From Bacillota bacterium (lineage in GTDB: Bacteria; Bacillota; Clostridia; Acetivibrionales; JAFADI01), in the NCBI GenBank assembly GCA_023424965.1, contig JAFADI010000207.1:1-61468 (forward strand): a stretch of DNA of 61,468 nt, read 5' to 3'. A program made the position numbers and the translations under genes. Numbering within the stretch: position 1 is the first letter of the stretch; each line of letters begins with the position of its first letter. Positions 34,386 to 43,799 of this stretch are shown here, piece by piece. The notes beneath the pieces are model-generated. The model did no database searches. It saw only the letters and a program-made list of their open reading frames with translations, and had not been told where the DNA came from.

Positions 34386-35261
34386 TTAATATTCAATAGG
34401 ATCCTTGGAAAAAAACTTTTTGAATACGACGGTAAATACTAGTGAAAAAATTAAAATGGTCATTGCAATGGTGGTCCCGTAGCTGAAATCAAAGCCCTTG
34501 AATGCATATCTGAACATCAGCACCGAGATATAGGAGGATGCCGATCCGGGGCCTCCCCAGGTCATGATCCAGGACATGTCAAACGCTTTCAACGAACCCG
34601 TCACATTCAAAATGATACAAATCTGGACCACATCCCACATCAGTGGAACAACAATTCCCTTCAGCACCTGAAATCCGTTGGCACCGTCTACATGCGCGCT
34701 CTCAAACAGCTCCCGCGGGATGGACTGAATGGCGGCAAGATAAATAATAAAGTGAATGCCCAGGTACTGCCACACCTGTGGAAGTGCCACGGAATACAGT
34801 ACAACATTGGGGTCGGTCAGCCAGTTTTGCTGGAGAAAGCCAAGGCCCAGAGCCTTCAGTACATTGTTGAGAATCGCCAGATCATTGTTCATCAGCAGTG
34901 AAAACATAAGTCCTGTCGTCGCTGCCGAAATGACCACCGGCAGAAAAATGGCCGACCGGAAGAACTTATACCCGAAGCTCGTTCTGGAGATGAAGTACGC
35001 CAGCAAAAGGCCGACGGGATTTTGTATTACGATGGAAAGGAGAACCAGGATGAAAGTGTTTTTCGTCACCTGCCAGTATTCCGAATCCATTGCCACCTGT
35101 TTATAATTATCGAACCAGACAAATACCTTTTCTCCGATCCCGGGCCAGTCCACAAGCGAATAGTATGTAGAAAGGCCGATCGGGAATATGACAAACACGG
35201 TAAAAAAGATAAATGCAGGAGCCAGAAAAATTCCGCTGAAAAGGTTTTCGCCCTTTTTCAT
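34386..35261 (-). CDS. carbohydrate ABC transporter permease, MalF type
   Basis: This permease of about 291 residues has six membrane helices and the EAA-loop segment 'ELFESAHVDGANGFQVLKGI'. It is the first permease of the pair. The ATG at 35261 has a weak GAGTGG site; a GTG four codons upstream has none. It follows the binding-protein gene after a terminator-like hairpin, so permease expression would be lower than that of the binding proteins. Confidence 0.94.
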   Translation of the reverse strand: MKKGENLFSGIFLAPAFIFFTVFVIFPIGLSTYYSLVDWPGIGEKVFVWFDNYKQVAMDSEYWQVTKNTFILVLLSIVIQNPVGLLLAYFISRTSFGYKFFRSAIFLPVVISAATTGLMFSLLMNNDLAILNNVLKALGLGFLQQNWLTDPNVVLYSVALPQVWQYLGIHFIIYLAAIQSIPRELFESAHVDGANGFQVLKGIVVPLMWDVVQICIILNVTGSLKAFDMSWIMTWGGPGSASSYISVLMFRYAFKGFDFSYGTTIAMTILIFSLVFTVVFKKFFSKDPIEY

Positions 35262-35290
35262 ATTACCACTCACAATCTATGGGGTTATTT

Positions 35291-35335
35291 AAAAAACGGG
35301 GGGGGCTTTTTACACCCCCGTTTTTCATTTTAACG
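35291..35335 (-). terminator. terminator/attenuator between binding protein and permeases
   Basis: AAAAACGGGGG and CCCCCGTTTTT form an 11-bp stem with T/A-rich flanks on both strands. Placed after the binding-protein gene and before the permeases, it should let only part of the transcripts read through, a common way to make more binding protein than permease. Confidence 0.75.
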
Positions 35336-35341
35336 AACCAA

Positions 35342-36711
35342 TTACTTTTTTACTGCTTTGTCAATTGAGGTCTGGATTTTTGAACAGAATTTCCCTGCGT
35401 CCACCGACTGGGCCCACAGCTCATCCATGGATGTGCTCAAGACCTCCTGGGATACAGGGTCGGGCATCAGTATCCAGAAGTTTGTCAGAGACTTCTGGTC
35501 CTTGGTATAATCAAGTACTTTATTATACAGTTTCGAAACCTTTGCGGGGTCCACTTCAACCTTTTTCATGATGAATTGTCCCATCTCGGCCATATAGGAA
35601 TACATTTCATCGGAGGCCAGGTAGTCCATTGCCTTAATGATAGCCTCCTGCTTGGCCGGATCGTTGAAGGCCGCCTTATTTATGACCCATCCGTTATTCA
35701 CACCGCCAACGCAGAAGGTTGAAGGGTCGTTTACGGCGTCTTTAAATTTGGGGAAGGTTATCAACTCCGTCTTCTCAACAATGTCGCTGCGGAAATTGCT
35801 TATAGACCAGGACTGCCCCAGGATCATGGCGGCTTTTTGTTCGTTGTACAAGGAGACCGCCGGTGCAAAGTCACCGCTTCCAATGGTATCCTTGGGGAAA
35901 ACCTTGTTTTTCGCCATCTCAAGGACCAGATTCGCCGCTTTCCTGTTCAGGTCATAATCAAATTTATTTTCGCCCGTGGTAACTTTACTCATGTAATCAA
36001 GGGTACCAAATTGATAATACACTTCGGCAAAAAAGAAATGTCCCGGATTCCCGCCCTTGGAGCCTACTGCCATGGGAATAATACCATTGTCTGAAAAAAC
36101 CTTGGATACTGCCAGAAGCTCTTCATAGGTCTTCGGATACTGGAGGTTGTACTTCTGGAACAGTTCCTTATTGCAGGCAAGGAAATCCTTGAAGCCCTCG
36201 GTAGGAACAGCATATGTACTTTTCCCGTCGGGAGTATAGTCATCCAGCGCATCTTTCATAAAGTTTTCTGCTTTTACAGTGGGACTTTTGGCAAAATACT
36301 CGTTGACATCAAGGATAAGGTTGGCATCATACATTGGTTTTAAGGATGTAATTGCCCAATAATAGAATATGTCCGGAAGATTATTGGCGGCAAGGTCGAT
36401 CTTGATCTTGTTTCTCAGATTGTCTCCCTGCTCGGCTTCTACGCTGTAATCTGCAACCGCCTTATTCTCTCCGACAAATTTTTGATCCCGTCATTGATGG
36501 CTTTATGCTGGCCTTCTTCTGCGGTCCAGGTGTGCGCTATTCTTATCCTGGGTTTTACAGCCGGTTTCTGTTTTTCTCCGGTCTGGGCACTTTCTTCTCC
36601 GGGTTGCTTGGCTGTTTCCCCGGTACTTGAGCCACATCCCACGAACAGGGAGCCGATGACCATTACCAACAGAATAAAAATGCTTAAATGCCTGCTGCTT
36701 TTTTTGTACAT
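35342..36711 (-). pseudogene. sugar ABC transporter substrate-binding lipoprotein, frameshifted
   Basis: Two frames together code one binding protein. Residues 1-78 (36711-36479) include a signal peptide with lipobox 'LFVGC' and the segment 'RIRIAHTWTAEEG'. The frame breaks at a run of five A (plus-strand TTTTT, 36479-36483). If one A is added, translation continues 'IKKFVGENKAVADYSVEAE' and joins the second frame without a gap to the end at 35342. The intact tandem paralogue next door has the same layout ('LSDEFKKFTGTNMELAEYSF'). It is a one-base deletion, a sequencing error, or much less likely a slippage site. Confidence 0.85.
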
Positions 36712-36835
36712 ACGCTTTCCTCACTTTCATTTTTCAAATATTGTGGAAGGAACTGCTTATGTAACAATTATATTTTGTAGGCAGGCTCCGATAAATAATA
36801 ACAAATTCAGATGCATAGGACATTTTTCAGTAGTA

Positions 36836-38218
36836 CTAATTTTTTATCGCCTTGTCCACGGCCTCCTGAATTTTTGTGCAGAAATCCTCCGCAGTAATGG
36901 ACTGGGCCCATAATTCATCCATGCATATGCTCAAAACCTCCTGGGATACAGGATCAGGCATCAGTATCCAGAAATTGGTCAGAGGCTTTTGTTTTTCCGT
37001 AAATTTCAGAACACGGGTATATAGGGGGGAGAGCTCCATTGGATCCACTTTTACGTCTTTCATCACAAATTCCCCCCGCACAGCCAGCAGCGACATGATT
37101 TCATCAGAGACGAGGAAGTCCATCGCCTTGACGATTGCCTCCTGCTTGGCCGGGTCATTGAAGGATGCTTTATTTATAACCCATCCGTTATTTACGCCTC
37201 CCACGCAAAAGGTCGCCGGATCATTCACAGCGCCTTCAAACCTGGGAAAGGTAATCAAATCCGTTTTTTCAACAATCCCGTCCGCGAAATTATGTATGGA
37301 CCAGAACTGTCCCAGGACCATCGCAGCCTTTTCCTCGTTATACAGGGATACGCTTTGTGCAAAATAGCCGTTTGCTATGGGGTCGCCGGGAAATACCCGG
37401 TTCCTGGCCATGTCAAGTATGAGGTTTGCGGTCTTTCTGTTCAGGTCACAGTCAAACTTGTTTTCACCGGTCGTCACTTTATTCATGTATTCAAGGGTTC
37501 CGAACTGGTAATAAATTTCAGCGAATAGAAAATGCGCCGGGTTTCCTCCTTTGGAGCCGACAGCCAGAGGTATGATGCCATGGTCGGCAAATACCTTTGA
37601 TACGGCGAGGAGCTCCCTGTATGTTTTCGGATACTGCAAGCCGAATTTTTTGAACAGCTCACGGTTGCACGCAAGAAAATCCATCGAACCGGTGATGGGA
37701 ACGGCATAGATATTTTTGCCGTCGGGAGAGTATGCATCCAGTGCGTATTTGACGAAATTCTCCGCTTTTACCATTTTACTGGCGTTAAAGTAGTCATTTA
37801 CGTCCAGGATCAAGCCTTCATCATACATTGGTTTTAACGAGGTAAGCGCCCAATAGTAGAATATGTCCGGAAGATTGTTTGCGGCCAGGTCGATCTTTAT
37901 CTTATCCCTGAGGCTATCCCCCCGTTCGGCCTCAAAGGAGTACTCCGCCAGCTCCATGTTCGTGCCTGTGAATTTTTTGAACTCGTCCGAGAGTTTCCTG
38001 TCCGACCCCGTCTCCGAGTTCCATGTATGTGCTATCCTTATTTTGGGCTTTGCTTTTGCTTCCTGTCCCGGAGCATCTTTCTGTGAATTTCTTTCCTGCA
38101 TGTCATTTTTTAATTGCTCTTTCTTTTGTACATCTCCTGCTTCACAGCCAGTAATGAAAACAAGCGTTGAAAAGGTTACGGCGATTATTATGCAGATTCT
38201 CTTCAAACTGTTTTTCAT
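36836..38218 (-). CDS. sugar ABC transporter substrate-binding lipoprotein, intact paralogue
   Basis: This protein of about 460 residues has a signal peptide ending in 'LVFITGC' and a family-1 binding-protein fold ('KPKIRIAHTWNSE', 'NLPDIFYYWALTSLKPMYDEG', 'AVGSKGGNPAHF'). It closely resembles the frameshifted copy downstream along its length, so the two are a tandem duplication. Its ATG overlaps the stop of the response-regulator gene (ATGA), and GGAGG lies eight bases upstream. It would capture the oligosaccharide for the two permeases. Confidence 0.95.
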   Translation of the reverse strand: MKNSLKRICIIIAVTFSTLVFITGCEAGDVQKKEQLKNDMQERNSQKDAPGQEAKAKPKIRIAHTWNSETGSDRKLSDEFKKFTGTNMELAEYSFEAERGDSLRDKIKIDLAANNLPDIFYYWALTSLKPMYDEGLILDVNDYFNASKMVKAENFVKYALDAYSPDGKNIYAVPITGSMDFLACNRELFKKFGLQYPKTYRELLAVSKVFADHGIIPLAVGSKGGNPAHFLFAEIYYQFGTLEYMNKVTTGENKFDCDLNRKTANLILDMARNRVFPGDPIANGYFAQSVSLYNEEKAAMVLGQFWSIHNFADGIVEKTDLITFPRFEGAVNDPATFCVGGVNNGWVINKASFNDPAKQEAIVKAMDFLVSDEIMSLLAVRGEFVMKDVKVDPMELSPLYTRVLKFTEKQKPLTNFWILMPDPVSQEVLSICMDELWAQSITAEDFCTKIQEAVDKAIKN

Positions 38219-39057
38219 TGCATGCTTCCTCCCCATACCGCATCCATAGGGTTGAATAAAATCTTGCTTCTGTACTCATTGGGAGTCATTCCGAAATGTT
38301 TTCTAAAAACCCTGATGAAATACGCCGTGTCACTGTACCCTACCAGCTCCATGATTTCACACACCTTCAAATCCCTTATTTCCAGCAACTTGGTGGCCTT
38401 TTGCATTCTCACTTTATTCAGATATTCGCTGAAGCCGACCCCCACTTCCCTTTTAAACAGCTCGGAGAAATAATTCTTATTTAAAAAGACCATCTCCGCC
38501 GCATTCTCCAGGGTAAACTCCTTCTGATAATTTTCTTCGATGTAGGCCAATACCTTGTTGACCTCCGCACGGTCACCCGCCAACTCGGCAGGCGGAGCAT
38601 TTTCACATGAATCCACGATGCTTTTCTGCATTTTGGCCAATTCGTTTTTTAGCTTCTGCACCTTTTTTTTGTTTTGGGTCTGCCGATCGAATTGGCTTTT
38701 GAAGTTGTGCAGTATTTTTATCAAGTCCTCTTCCTCGATGGGCTTTAAGATGTAGTCAAATGCACCTAGTTTAACAGCCTTCTGTGCATAGGAAAAATCA
38801 TCGTACCCGCTTACAATAATGACTTTTGTTTTTGGAAGGTCCCTCTTCAGATTTTCCATCAGCTCCAGGCCGTCGATGCCGGGCATACGTATATCGGTTA
38901 TGACGATATCCGGCTTGTATTTGCGGCAAAGGTCCAACCCGTCAATTCCATTTGCTGCATCCCCCAGAATATTTATACCCAGCTCATCCTTGGGAATCAG
39001 ATTTCTGATTAATTTACAAATCCACTCTTCGTCGTCGACGATAATCATATTTATCAT
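38215..39057 (-). CDS. AraC-type response regulator, YesN family
   Basis: This 280-residue regulator has an N-terminal receiver domain with phospho-acceptor Asp55 in 'DIVITDIRMPGID' and 'KPIEEEDL', then a linker and a C-terminal AraC DNA-binding domain ('NYQKEFTLENAAEMVFLNKNYFSELF' split by the turn, and 'GYSDTAYFIRVFRKHFGMTPNEYR'-type end). It lies 13 bp after its kinase and overlaps the next gene. It most likely activates the sugar block when the kinase senses extracellular ligand. Confidence 0.95.
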   Translation of the reverse strand: MINMIIVDDEEWICKLIRNLIPKDELGINILGDAANGIDGLDLCRKYKPDIVITDIRMPGIDGLELMENLKRDLPKTKVIIVSGYDDFSYAQKAVKLGAFDYILKPIEEEDLIKILHNFKSQFDRQTQNKKKVQKLKNELAKMQKSIVDSCENAPPAELAGDRAEVNKVLAYIEENYQKEFTLENAAEMVFLNKNYFSELFKREVGVGFSEYLNKVRMQKATKLLEIRDLKVCEIMELVGYSDTAYFIRVFRKHFGMTPNEYRSKILFNPMDAVWGGSMQ

Positions 39058-39070
39058 TAAAACCCCTCCT

Positions 39071-40900
39071 TCAAAGTGACGGCATATGGATTTCTACCGT
39101 TGTCTCAACCAATGGAACGCTTGTGATATCGAGGCGGCACCTGCTGCCGAACAAAAGCTTGAGCCTTATGTTGACATTCAGTATGCCTATTCCGAAGCTG
39201 GTATCATTCTCTTTCAAATACTCCGGCCCGTATTCTTTTAAGGCACGGTTCATCACTTCCAGCTTCTTCTCCGGGATTCCCGTTCCATTGTCCTTTACCC
39301 TGATTGTGATATCGTCCTCCGTTTTTGTGACACTGATTACAACCGCCCCTTTGCCCATTTTTGTTTCTATTCCGTGAAATATGGAGTTCTCAACCAGGGG
39401 CTGGATAATAAACCGGGGTATCTTGCATTCCACTGCCTCCTCATCGAGGTCGTAAAACATTTCCAGTTTATCGCCAAATCTGAATTTCTGGATTTTTATA
39501 TAGTTTTTGATGTGTTCGATCTCTTCTTCTACCGTCACGATTTCCTTTTCTTTGTTGATGCTGTACCTGAATATTTTGGAAAGTGCTTTCGATATCTCGG
39601 CGATGCTTTGTACCTTGTTTTCTATGGCGATGCTTCTGACCACCTCGAGGGTATTATACAGGAAATGCGGGTTGATTTGGGCCTGCAGTGCCTTTAATTG
39701 CGCATTTGTTTTTTCCGTCTCCTTCTCGATCATGTTCTTCATCAGGATATCGATTTTTTTGATCATTACATTAAAGCTGCTGGATAGAACGTGCAGGTCT
39801 TTATATTTGATCTCCGGCATCGTTACGGTGAAATTGCCGTTTTCAACCTTTTTCATTGTTTTTACAAGTCTTCGGATGGGTTTGATTACACTGCCCGATA
39901 GAGCAAAGGACAAAACGAAAGCAAATATAATTGAAACACCGATGATAAAAATTGACAGGTTTTTCAACTCATTCAATTGATAAAATATGCTGTCCGTAGG
40001 CATAATGGTGATCATATTCCACTGGGAATTCGCAAGTCCATATTCCAGTACAAAGGGCCCGTTATTTTTTCCCAATGAAGAGCTGCCCAGGATATCGCTC
40101 ACAGGAACGCCGTTGTAGGCTACCTCGCTGATTGTCCTGCCAAAGTCCTCCTTATTCTCGGAAAATATTACTCTTCCGCCTCTATCCAGCAAAAGAGTAA
40201 AACTCCTTTCTCCTATTTGAGCACTATCAATTATTTCTTTTATCGCCGAATACTTCAAATCCACCTGAACCACACCGGTTTCACTGGAATTCGAGCTTTT
40301 CTTAAGGTTTACTTTTTTGACGAAGGATATTACGGGGAAGGTATTCCCCGCTTTATTGATGTCAAAGTAGTCATTGTCGTGTGTCGGTATCACAATCCCT
40401 TCGGGAGGTATGTCATATAAATTTTGCATCCAGGGCTTTTTTATAAGCAATTCAAAATTTCTGTTCATGTTGGAGGAGTAATTGTTCCCATGGATTTCAA
40501 TGATGTAGGCATCGGATACCGGCTGGAAATCCCGGATGATATTTGTTATCAGCTTATCTGTTTTATAGGGAAGGCTCAATTTTTCCTTCGGGGTCAATTC
40601 TCCATAAAGCTCTGAAGTATCCGATGCAATGGTCACTGCAATGATTTGCTTCTCGATGAGTTCGGTCTGGGTGAGCATATAATCTATTTTCTGCCCAACC
40701 TGCCGGATAATTTCATTGGAATATGTCTGAATTTTATCTTCCATTTCTTTGTGCATCATGCTGTAATAAAAAAAGTTGATAATAACTGCCGGGAAAAGCG
40801 CAACAAAAACGAAGGCAATTAAAAAATTGGATTTTATGGATCTGCTTGAAAAAAAGTTGTGAAATTTCGTCAAGGCTGTTTTTAACCCCTCAAAACTCAT
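39071..40900 (-). CDS. sensor histidine kinase, YesM family
   Basis: This protein of about 609 residues has an N-terminal membrane helix (about 25-46), a large extracytoplasmic dCache-like sensor, a second helix (about 315-337) and a HAMP domain. The His_kinase box 'QINPHFLYNTLEVVRS' gives phospho-acceptor His412. The C-terminal ATPase has 'VENSIFHGIE' and 'DNGTGIPEKK'. The ATG at 40900 follows GAGGG. It is the first gene of the sugar block and forms a pair with the YesN-type regulator. Confidence 0.95.
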   Translation of the reverse strand: MSFEGLKTALTKFHNFFSSRSIKSNFLIAFVFVALFPAVIINFFYYSMMHKEMEDKIQTYSNEIIRQVGQKIDYMLTQTELIEKQIIAVTIASDTSELYGELTPKEKLSLPYKTDKLITNIIRDFQPVSDAYIIEIHGNNYSSNMNRNFELLIKKPWMQNLYDIPPEGIVIPTHDNDYFDINKAGNTFPVISFVKKVNLKKSSNSSETGVVQVDLKYSAIKEIIDSAQIGERSFTLLLDRGGRVIFSENKEDFGRTISEVAYNGVPVSDILGSSSLGKNNGPFVLEYGLANSQWNMITIMPTDSIFYQLNELKNLSIFIIGVSIIFAFVLSFALSGSVIKPIRRLVKTMKKVENGNFTVTMPEIKYKDLHVLSSSFNVMIKKIDILMKNMIEKETEKTNAQLKALQAQINPHFLYNTLEVVRSIAIENKVQSIAEISKALSKIFRYSINKEKEIVTVEEEIEHIKNYIKIQKFRFGDKLEMFYDLDEEAVECKIPRFIIQPLVENSIFHGIETKMGKGAVVISVTKTEDDITIRVKDNGTGIPEKKLEVMNRALKEYGPEYLKENDTSFGIGILNVNIRLKLLFGSRCRLDITSVPLVETTVEIHMPSL

Positions 40901-40976
40901 CCATATTCCCTCAACTTTATTTGCACTTTTTATTATCAATTATAAAACTCATCCACAAGTGCAACTCTCTATTAAC

Positions 40977-41005
40977 ATTATATATTTACTGCTGCCCCTT
41001 GTAAA
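40977..41005 (-). promoter_or_regulatory. promoter of the yesMN-type sugar operon
   Basis: TTTACA (41005-41000) and TATAAT (40982-40977) lie 17 bases apart on the minus strand, 77 bp before the kinase start. The rest of 40901-41317 is AT-rich. It holds a small hairpin TTAAATC/GATTTAA near 41190-41211 and an open but unsupported plus-strand frame; no gene is called. Confidence 0.7.
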
Positions 41006-41317
41006 GAAGACTTCAAAATTGCCCGTAAATTTGGGTTGTCACTTTGTTTTACAATATTGTAACATTAATCTATGTATCCCATAATTTGCTTTACAGAGAC
41101 AATGATTTGCAAATATCAAATATAAAACTGAAAATTTTCGATTCTTTTGAAATGATTTTTTGCTTCGTCTCATTTTGCCGGAGAGATGAATTTAAATCCT
41201 CGGAGTGATTTAAGATTGGATTCTGACTATGCTGTCAAAACAAGTAAAGGATTCGTCAGGAAAGTGGAAAGTGAAGGACAATTGGTGGCACATTATTTTA
41301 AAGAAAGATTAAAGCCA

Positions 41318-41364
41318 GAACGGCCGGATGAATTGAGATGGATATCCGGCCGTTTTACTGTTTT
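41318..41364 (+). repeat. 47-bp hairpin repeat, copy 2
   Basis: All 47 bases are identical to copy 1 at 27484-27530, in the same orientation, including stem ACGGCCGGAT/ATCCGGCCGT, loop and T-rich tail. It ends four bases before the stop of the phoH gene. Bases outside the 47 differ between the copies, so the unit edges are sharp. Confidence 0.9.
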
Positions 41365-41368
41365 GCAG

Positions 41369-42754
41369 CTACATCCTTTTGGCCGCTTCATATGCCAGAG
41401 GAGAACGCTCGCATTCCTCATCGGTAAGCGTAATCTGGAAGCAGAGGGGGCTTCCCTTCATTTTTTCCGCCGCGTAGCTCAGTCCGTTCGTCCTTATATC
41501 AAGAAAAGGATGGTCGATCTGTTCGGGGTCCCCGATCAATATAAGCTTTGTTCCCATCCCCGCACGGGTGATAATCCCTTTTACCTGCTTTGGCGTCAGG
41601 TTTTGGGCCTCATCAATGATGATCCATTGTTTTACAATGGATCTGCCCCTTATAAATGCGATGGCTTCGGTATTTATTATTTTTCTGTCGAAGAGCTCGT
41701 CGATTTTGTCCTTTAACTCTTTTTCACTTTTATACCGTTCACCTTCATCGTTATCGATCAATACCTCCAGATTGTCTATCACAGGCCGCAGAAAAGGCGC
41801 GATTTTCTCCTGCTCGGTCCCGGGCAAAAATCCGATATCCTCGTCAAATTTCACATTTGGGCGGCATACCAATATTTTTCTGTAAGACGTATTGTGCTCC
41901 GTAACCATTTTATGAAGACCAACAGCAAGGGAATAGAATGTTTTCGCAGTCCCCGCCGACCCTTTGATAATTACAAGCGGTGCTTTTACGGCATCCAGCA
42001 TTAACGCCTCCTGGATAAATTTCTGTCCCGCGTTCCTTGGCGTGACGCCAAAAGGGTGCTCCTGAATGAAGCTGAGGGGGACAATTTCTTTGCCGTCAAA
42101 ACGGGCTAACGCCGTTTGCTTCGCATTTTTGCTGGAATGTATGATCAAGAACTGGTTTGCAAAGAGCTCAACACTCTTCTTTTTCCCCGAGTTGTCGGGA
42201 AAGTGGAACAAATCCTCCGGCAGCAGCTTTGCGTTTTTATAAAATTCGTTCAGCTTTTTCTCCGTTGTATACACATCCAGACGGCCTTTATACTGCTCGT
42301 CATAGATTGGCGCCTGTTCCGCAAAGAAGTCCTGTGTGGCTATTCCCAGAACATCCGCCTTTATTCTTGCGAAAACATCTTTGGTAATTAGAAATACCTT
42401 TTCTCCATTTTGGTGCAAGCCCTTGCATACCTTTAATATTCTGTTGTCATTGACGCTGCCTACCCAGCTTTCAGGAAGCTTGACTTCATGAAAATTCATT
42501 TCAATCCGCAGAGTGCCTCCATTGTCCAGCTTAACTCCCTTGTTCAGATTTCCATTCTCCCGGAGCCCGTCGATCAGTCTTGCTACCTGCCTTGCATTTG
42601 CACCAAGCTCCGTATTGTCCTTCTTAAATTTGTCCAGTTCCTCCAGCACCACTTCCGGTATGACGATGTTGTTGTCGGCAAAGGAGTAAATTGCATACGG
42701 CGTATGAAGCAAAACGTTGGTATCCAGAACAAAAGTCTTTTTCGATTTTTTCAT
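41369..42754 (-). CDS. PIN-PhoH fusion ATPase (PhoH2/YlaK type)
   Basis: This 461-residue protein has an N-terminal PIN nuclease domain ('KTFVLDTNVLLHTP' with the first catalytic Asp) and a C-terminal PhoH helicase-like ATPase ('VIIKGSAGTAKTFYSLAVG' Walker A, 'WIIIDEAQNLTPKQVKGI' Walker B). PhoH2 proteins are linked to RNA unwinding and cleavage. It is transcribed alone. The protein is unrelated in role to the sugar block beside it and is likely ordinary core genome. Confidence 0.93.
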   Translation of the reverse strand: MKKSKKTFVLDTNVLLHTPYAIYSFADNNIVIPEVVLEELDKFKKDNTELGANARQVARLIDGLRENGNLNKGVKLDNGGTLRIEMNFHEVKLPESWVGSVNDNRILKVCKGLHQNGEKVFLITKDVFARIKADVLGIATQDFFAEQAPIYDEQYKGRLDVYTTEKKLNEFYKNAKLLPEDLFHFPDNSGKKKSVELFANQFLIIHSSKNAKQTALARFDGKEIVPLSFIQEHPFGVTPRNAGQKFIQEALMLDAVKAPLVIIKGSAGTAKTFYSLAVGLHKMVTEHNTSYRKILVCRPNVKFDEDIGFLPGTEQEKIAPFLRPVIDNLEVLIDNDEGERYKSEKELKDKIDELFDRKIINTEAIAFIRGRSIVKQWIIIDEAQNLTPKQVKGIITRAGMGTKLILIGDPEQIDHPFLDIRTNGLSYAAEKMKGSPLCFQITLTDEECERSPLAYEAAKRM

Positions 42755-42812
42755 TTGTTACCGCCCCTATCCATAATATTTTTATATAATGCATGAAGTA
42801 AAGATAAATGCT

Positions 42813-43652
42813 TCAGGCAGGCTGTTTGCTGAAATGGTAGACAGAGGCTTTGTCAGATATTTTTATCATGGACGGCTGTCTTCCCGCATAAACGGTTATA
42901 CATTGAAATCCGGCAAGTTTTATAATTTCAAGCGCTTCGCCGATTCCTTTGCCCACATCCTCTGCGGCATGTGCATCAGACCCCACAGTGATGATTTCTC
43001 CTCCAAGCTGCCTGTAGAAGCTTATGATATCAAACCCTGGCAGGCATTCGCCGGCAGATTGCCGCAATCCGGAGGTGTTTACTTCTATCCCCTTGCCGTT
43101 ACATATAATGAGCTTAAGAATTTCCTCAAGCCGCTCTTTATAATTCATCAAATTCGCTTTTACGTTAAATTTTGACGCATACCGTTTCACCAGGTCAAGA
43201 TGCCCTATACAGTCAAATTGATTCCATTGGGCCAGCGTCCTGAGCTCCTGTAGGTACCTGTCACAGTAGAAAGATACATTCTCCGGGGTGTAGCTTATGT
43301 CTCCAAAGTCCTTATTCGACCTCATCCGGTGTGCAGAGGCAAGCACGTAATCATAGGCGTTTGATTGAATCAATTTTAGAGAGTATTCAGGATATAAGTG
43401 AGGCTGGCCAAGTTCAACGCCACATTTGATTTTTATCTCTTTACCGAAAAGGGAGTTTGCCTTAGACATGTCTAAAAAGTAATTTTCGGGCTTATAGGAA
43501 GGGTACTTTTCATTGCCCGCAGAAGGCTCGAAATGGTCGGTTACCGCAATTTCTTTCAGACCGGAAGCGATTGCCTGAACACACATGTCGGAGATGGGGC
43601 TTTTTCCATCGCTGGAGTGGAGCGAATGCATATGATAGTCGCACAAATACAT
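42813..43652 (-). CDS. PHP-domain phosphatase, histidinol-phosphatase (HisJ/HisK) like
   Basis: This PHP-family protein of about 279 residues has the metal motifs 'DYHMHSLHSSDG', 'AVTDHFEP', 'ASAHRMRS' and 'GSDAHAAEDVG'. The best-known relatives dephosphorylate L-histidinol phosphate. No other his gene is near, so another phosphoester substrate remains possible. The ATG at 43652 follows AAAGGG; an upstream start at 43700 has no site. It is 58 bp upstream of phoH on the same strand. Confidence 0.85.
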   Translation of the reverse strand: MYLCDYHMHSLHSSDGKSPISDMCVQAIASGLKEIAVTDHFEPSAGNEKYPSYKPENYFLDMSKANSLFGKEIKIKCGVELGQPHLYPEYSLKLIQSNAYDYVLASAHRMRSNKDFGDISYTPENVSFYCDRYLQELRTLAQWNQFDCIGHLDLVKRYASKFNVKANLMNYKERLEEILKLIICNGKGIEVNTSGLRQSAGECLPGFDIISFYRQLGGEIITVGSDAHAAEDVGKGIGEALEIIKLAGFQCITVYAGRQPSMIKISDKASVYHFSKQPA

Positions 43653-43755
43653 GTTTTTCGCCCTTTCTTTATATAGTCTTGCCATCAGTATAAACGACAA
43701 TCGTTATTTTTGTTTTAAGAGAGTATTAAATTCTCTGTCTTTTCAGCGCATAAAA

Positions 43756-43786
43756 AACCTCCGGTGTTTTAACCGGAGGCTTTTAT
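43756..43786 (-). terminator. terminator after the FAD oxidoreductase gene
   Basis: CCTCCGGT (43758-43765) and ACCGGAGG (43772-43779) form a perfect 8-bp stem with a 6-base loop, followed by TTTTTT on the minus strand. It closes the second sugar operon. Confidence 0.9.
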
Positions 43787-43799
43787 GCTGCACTCCTTG

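Noticed and set aside
36479..36483. Programmed frameshift in the binding-protein gene
   Set aside because: Five A followed by TTTG is a weak slippery site, there is no stimulatory structure seen, and the paralogue needs no shift; deletion or sequencing error is simpler.
41186..41716. Plus-strand frame of 176 residues running through repeat copy 2 into phoH
   Set aside because: Its second half is antisense to phoH and its first half has no ribosome site or recognised domain; only the hairpin repeat in it is real.
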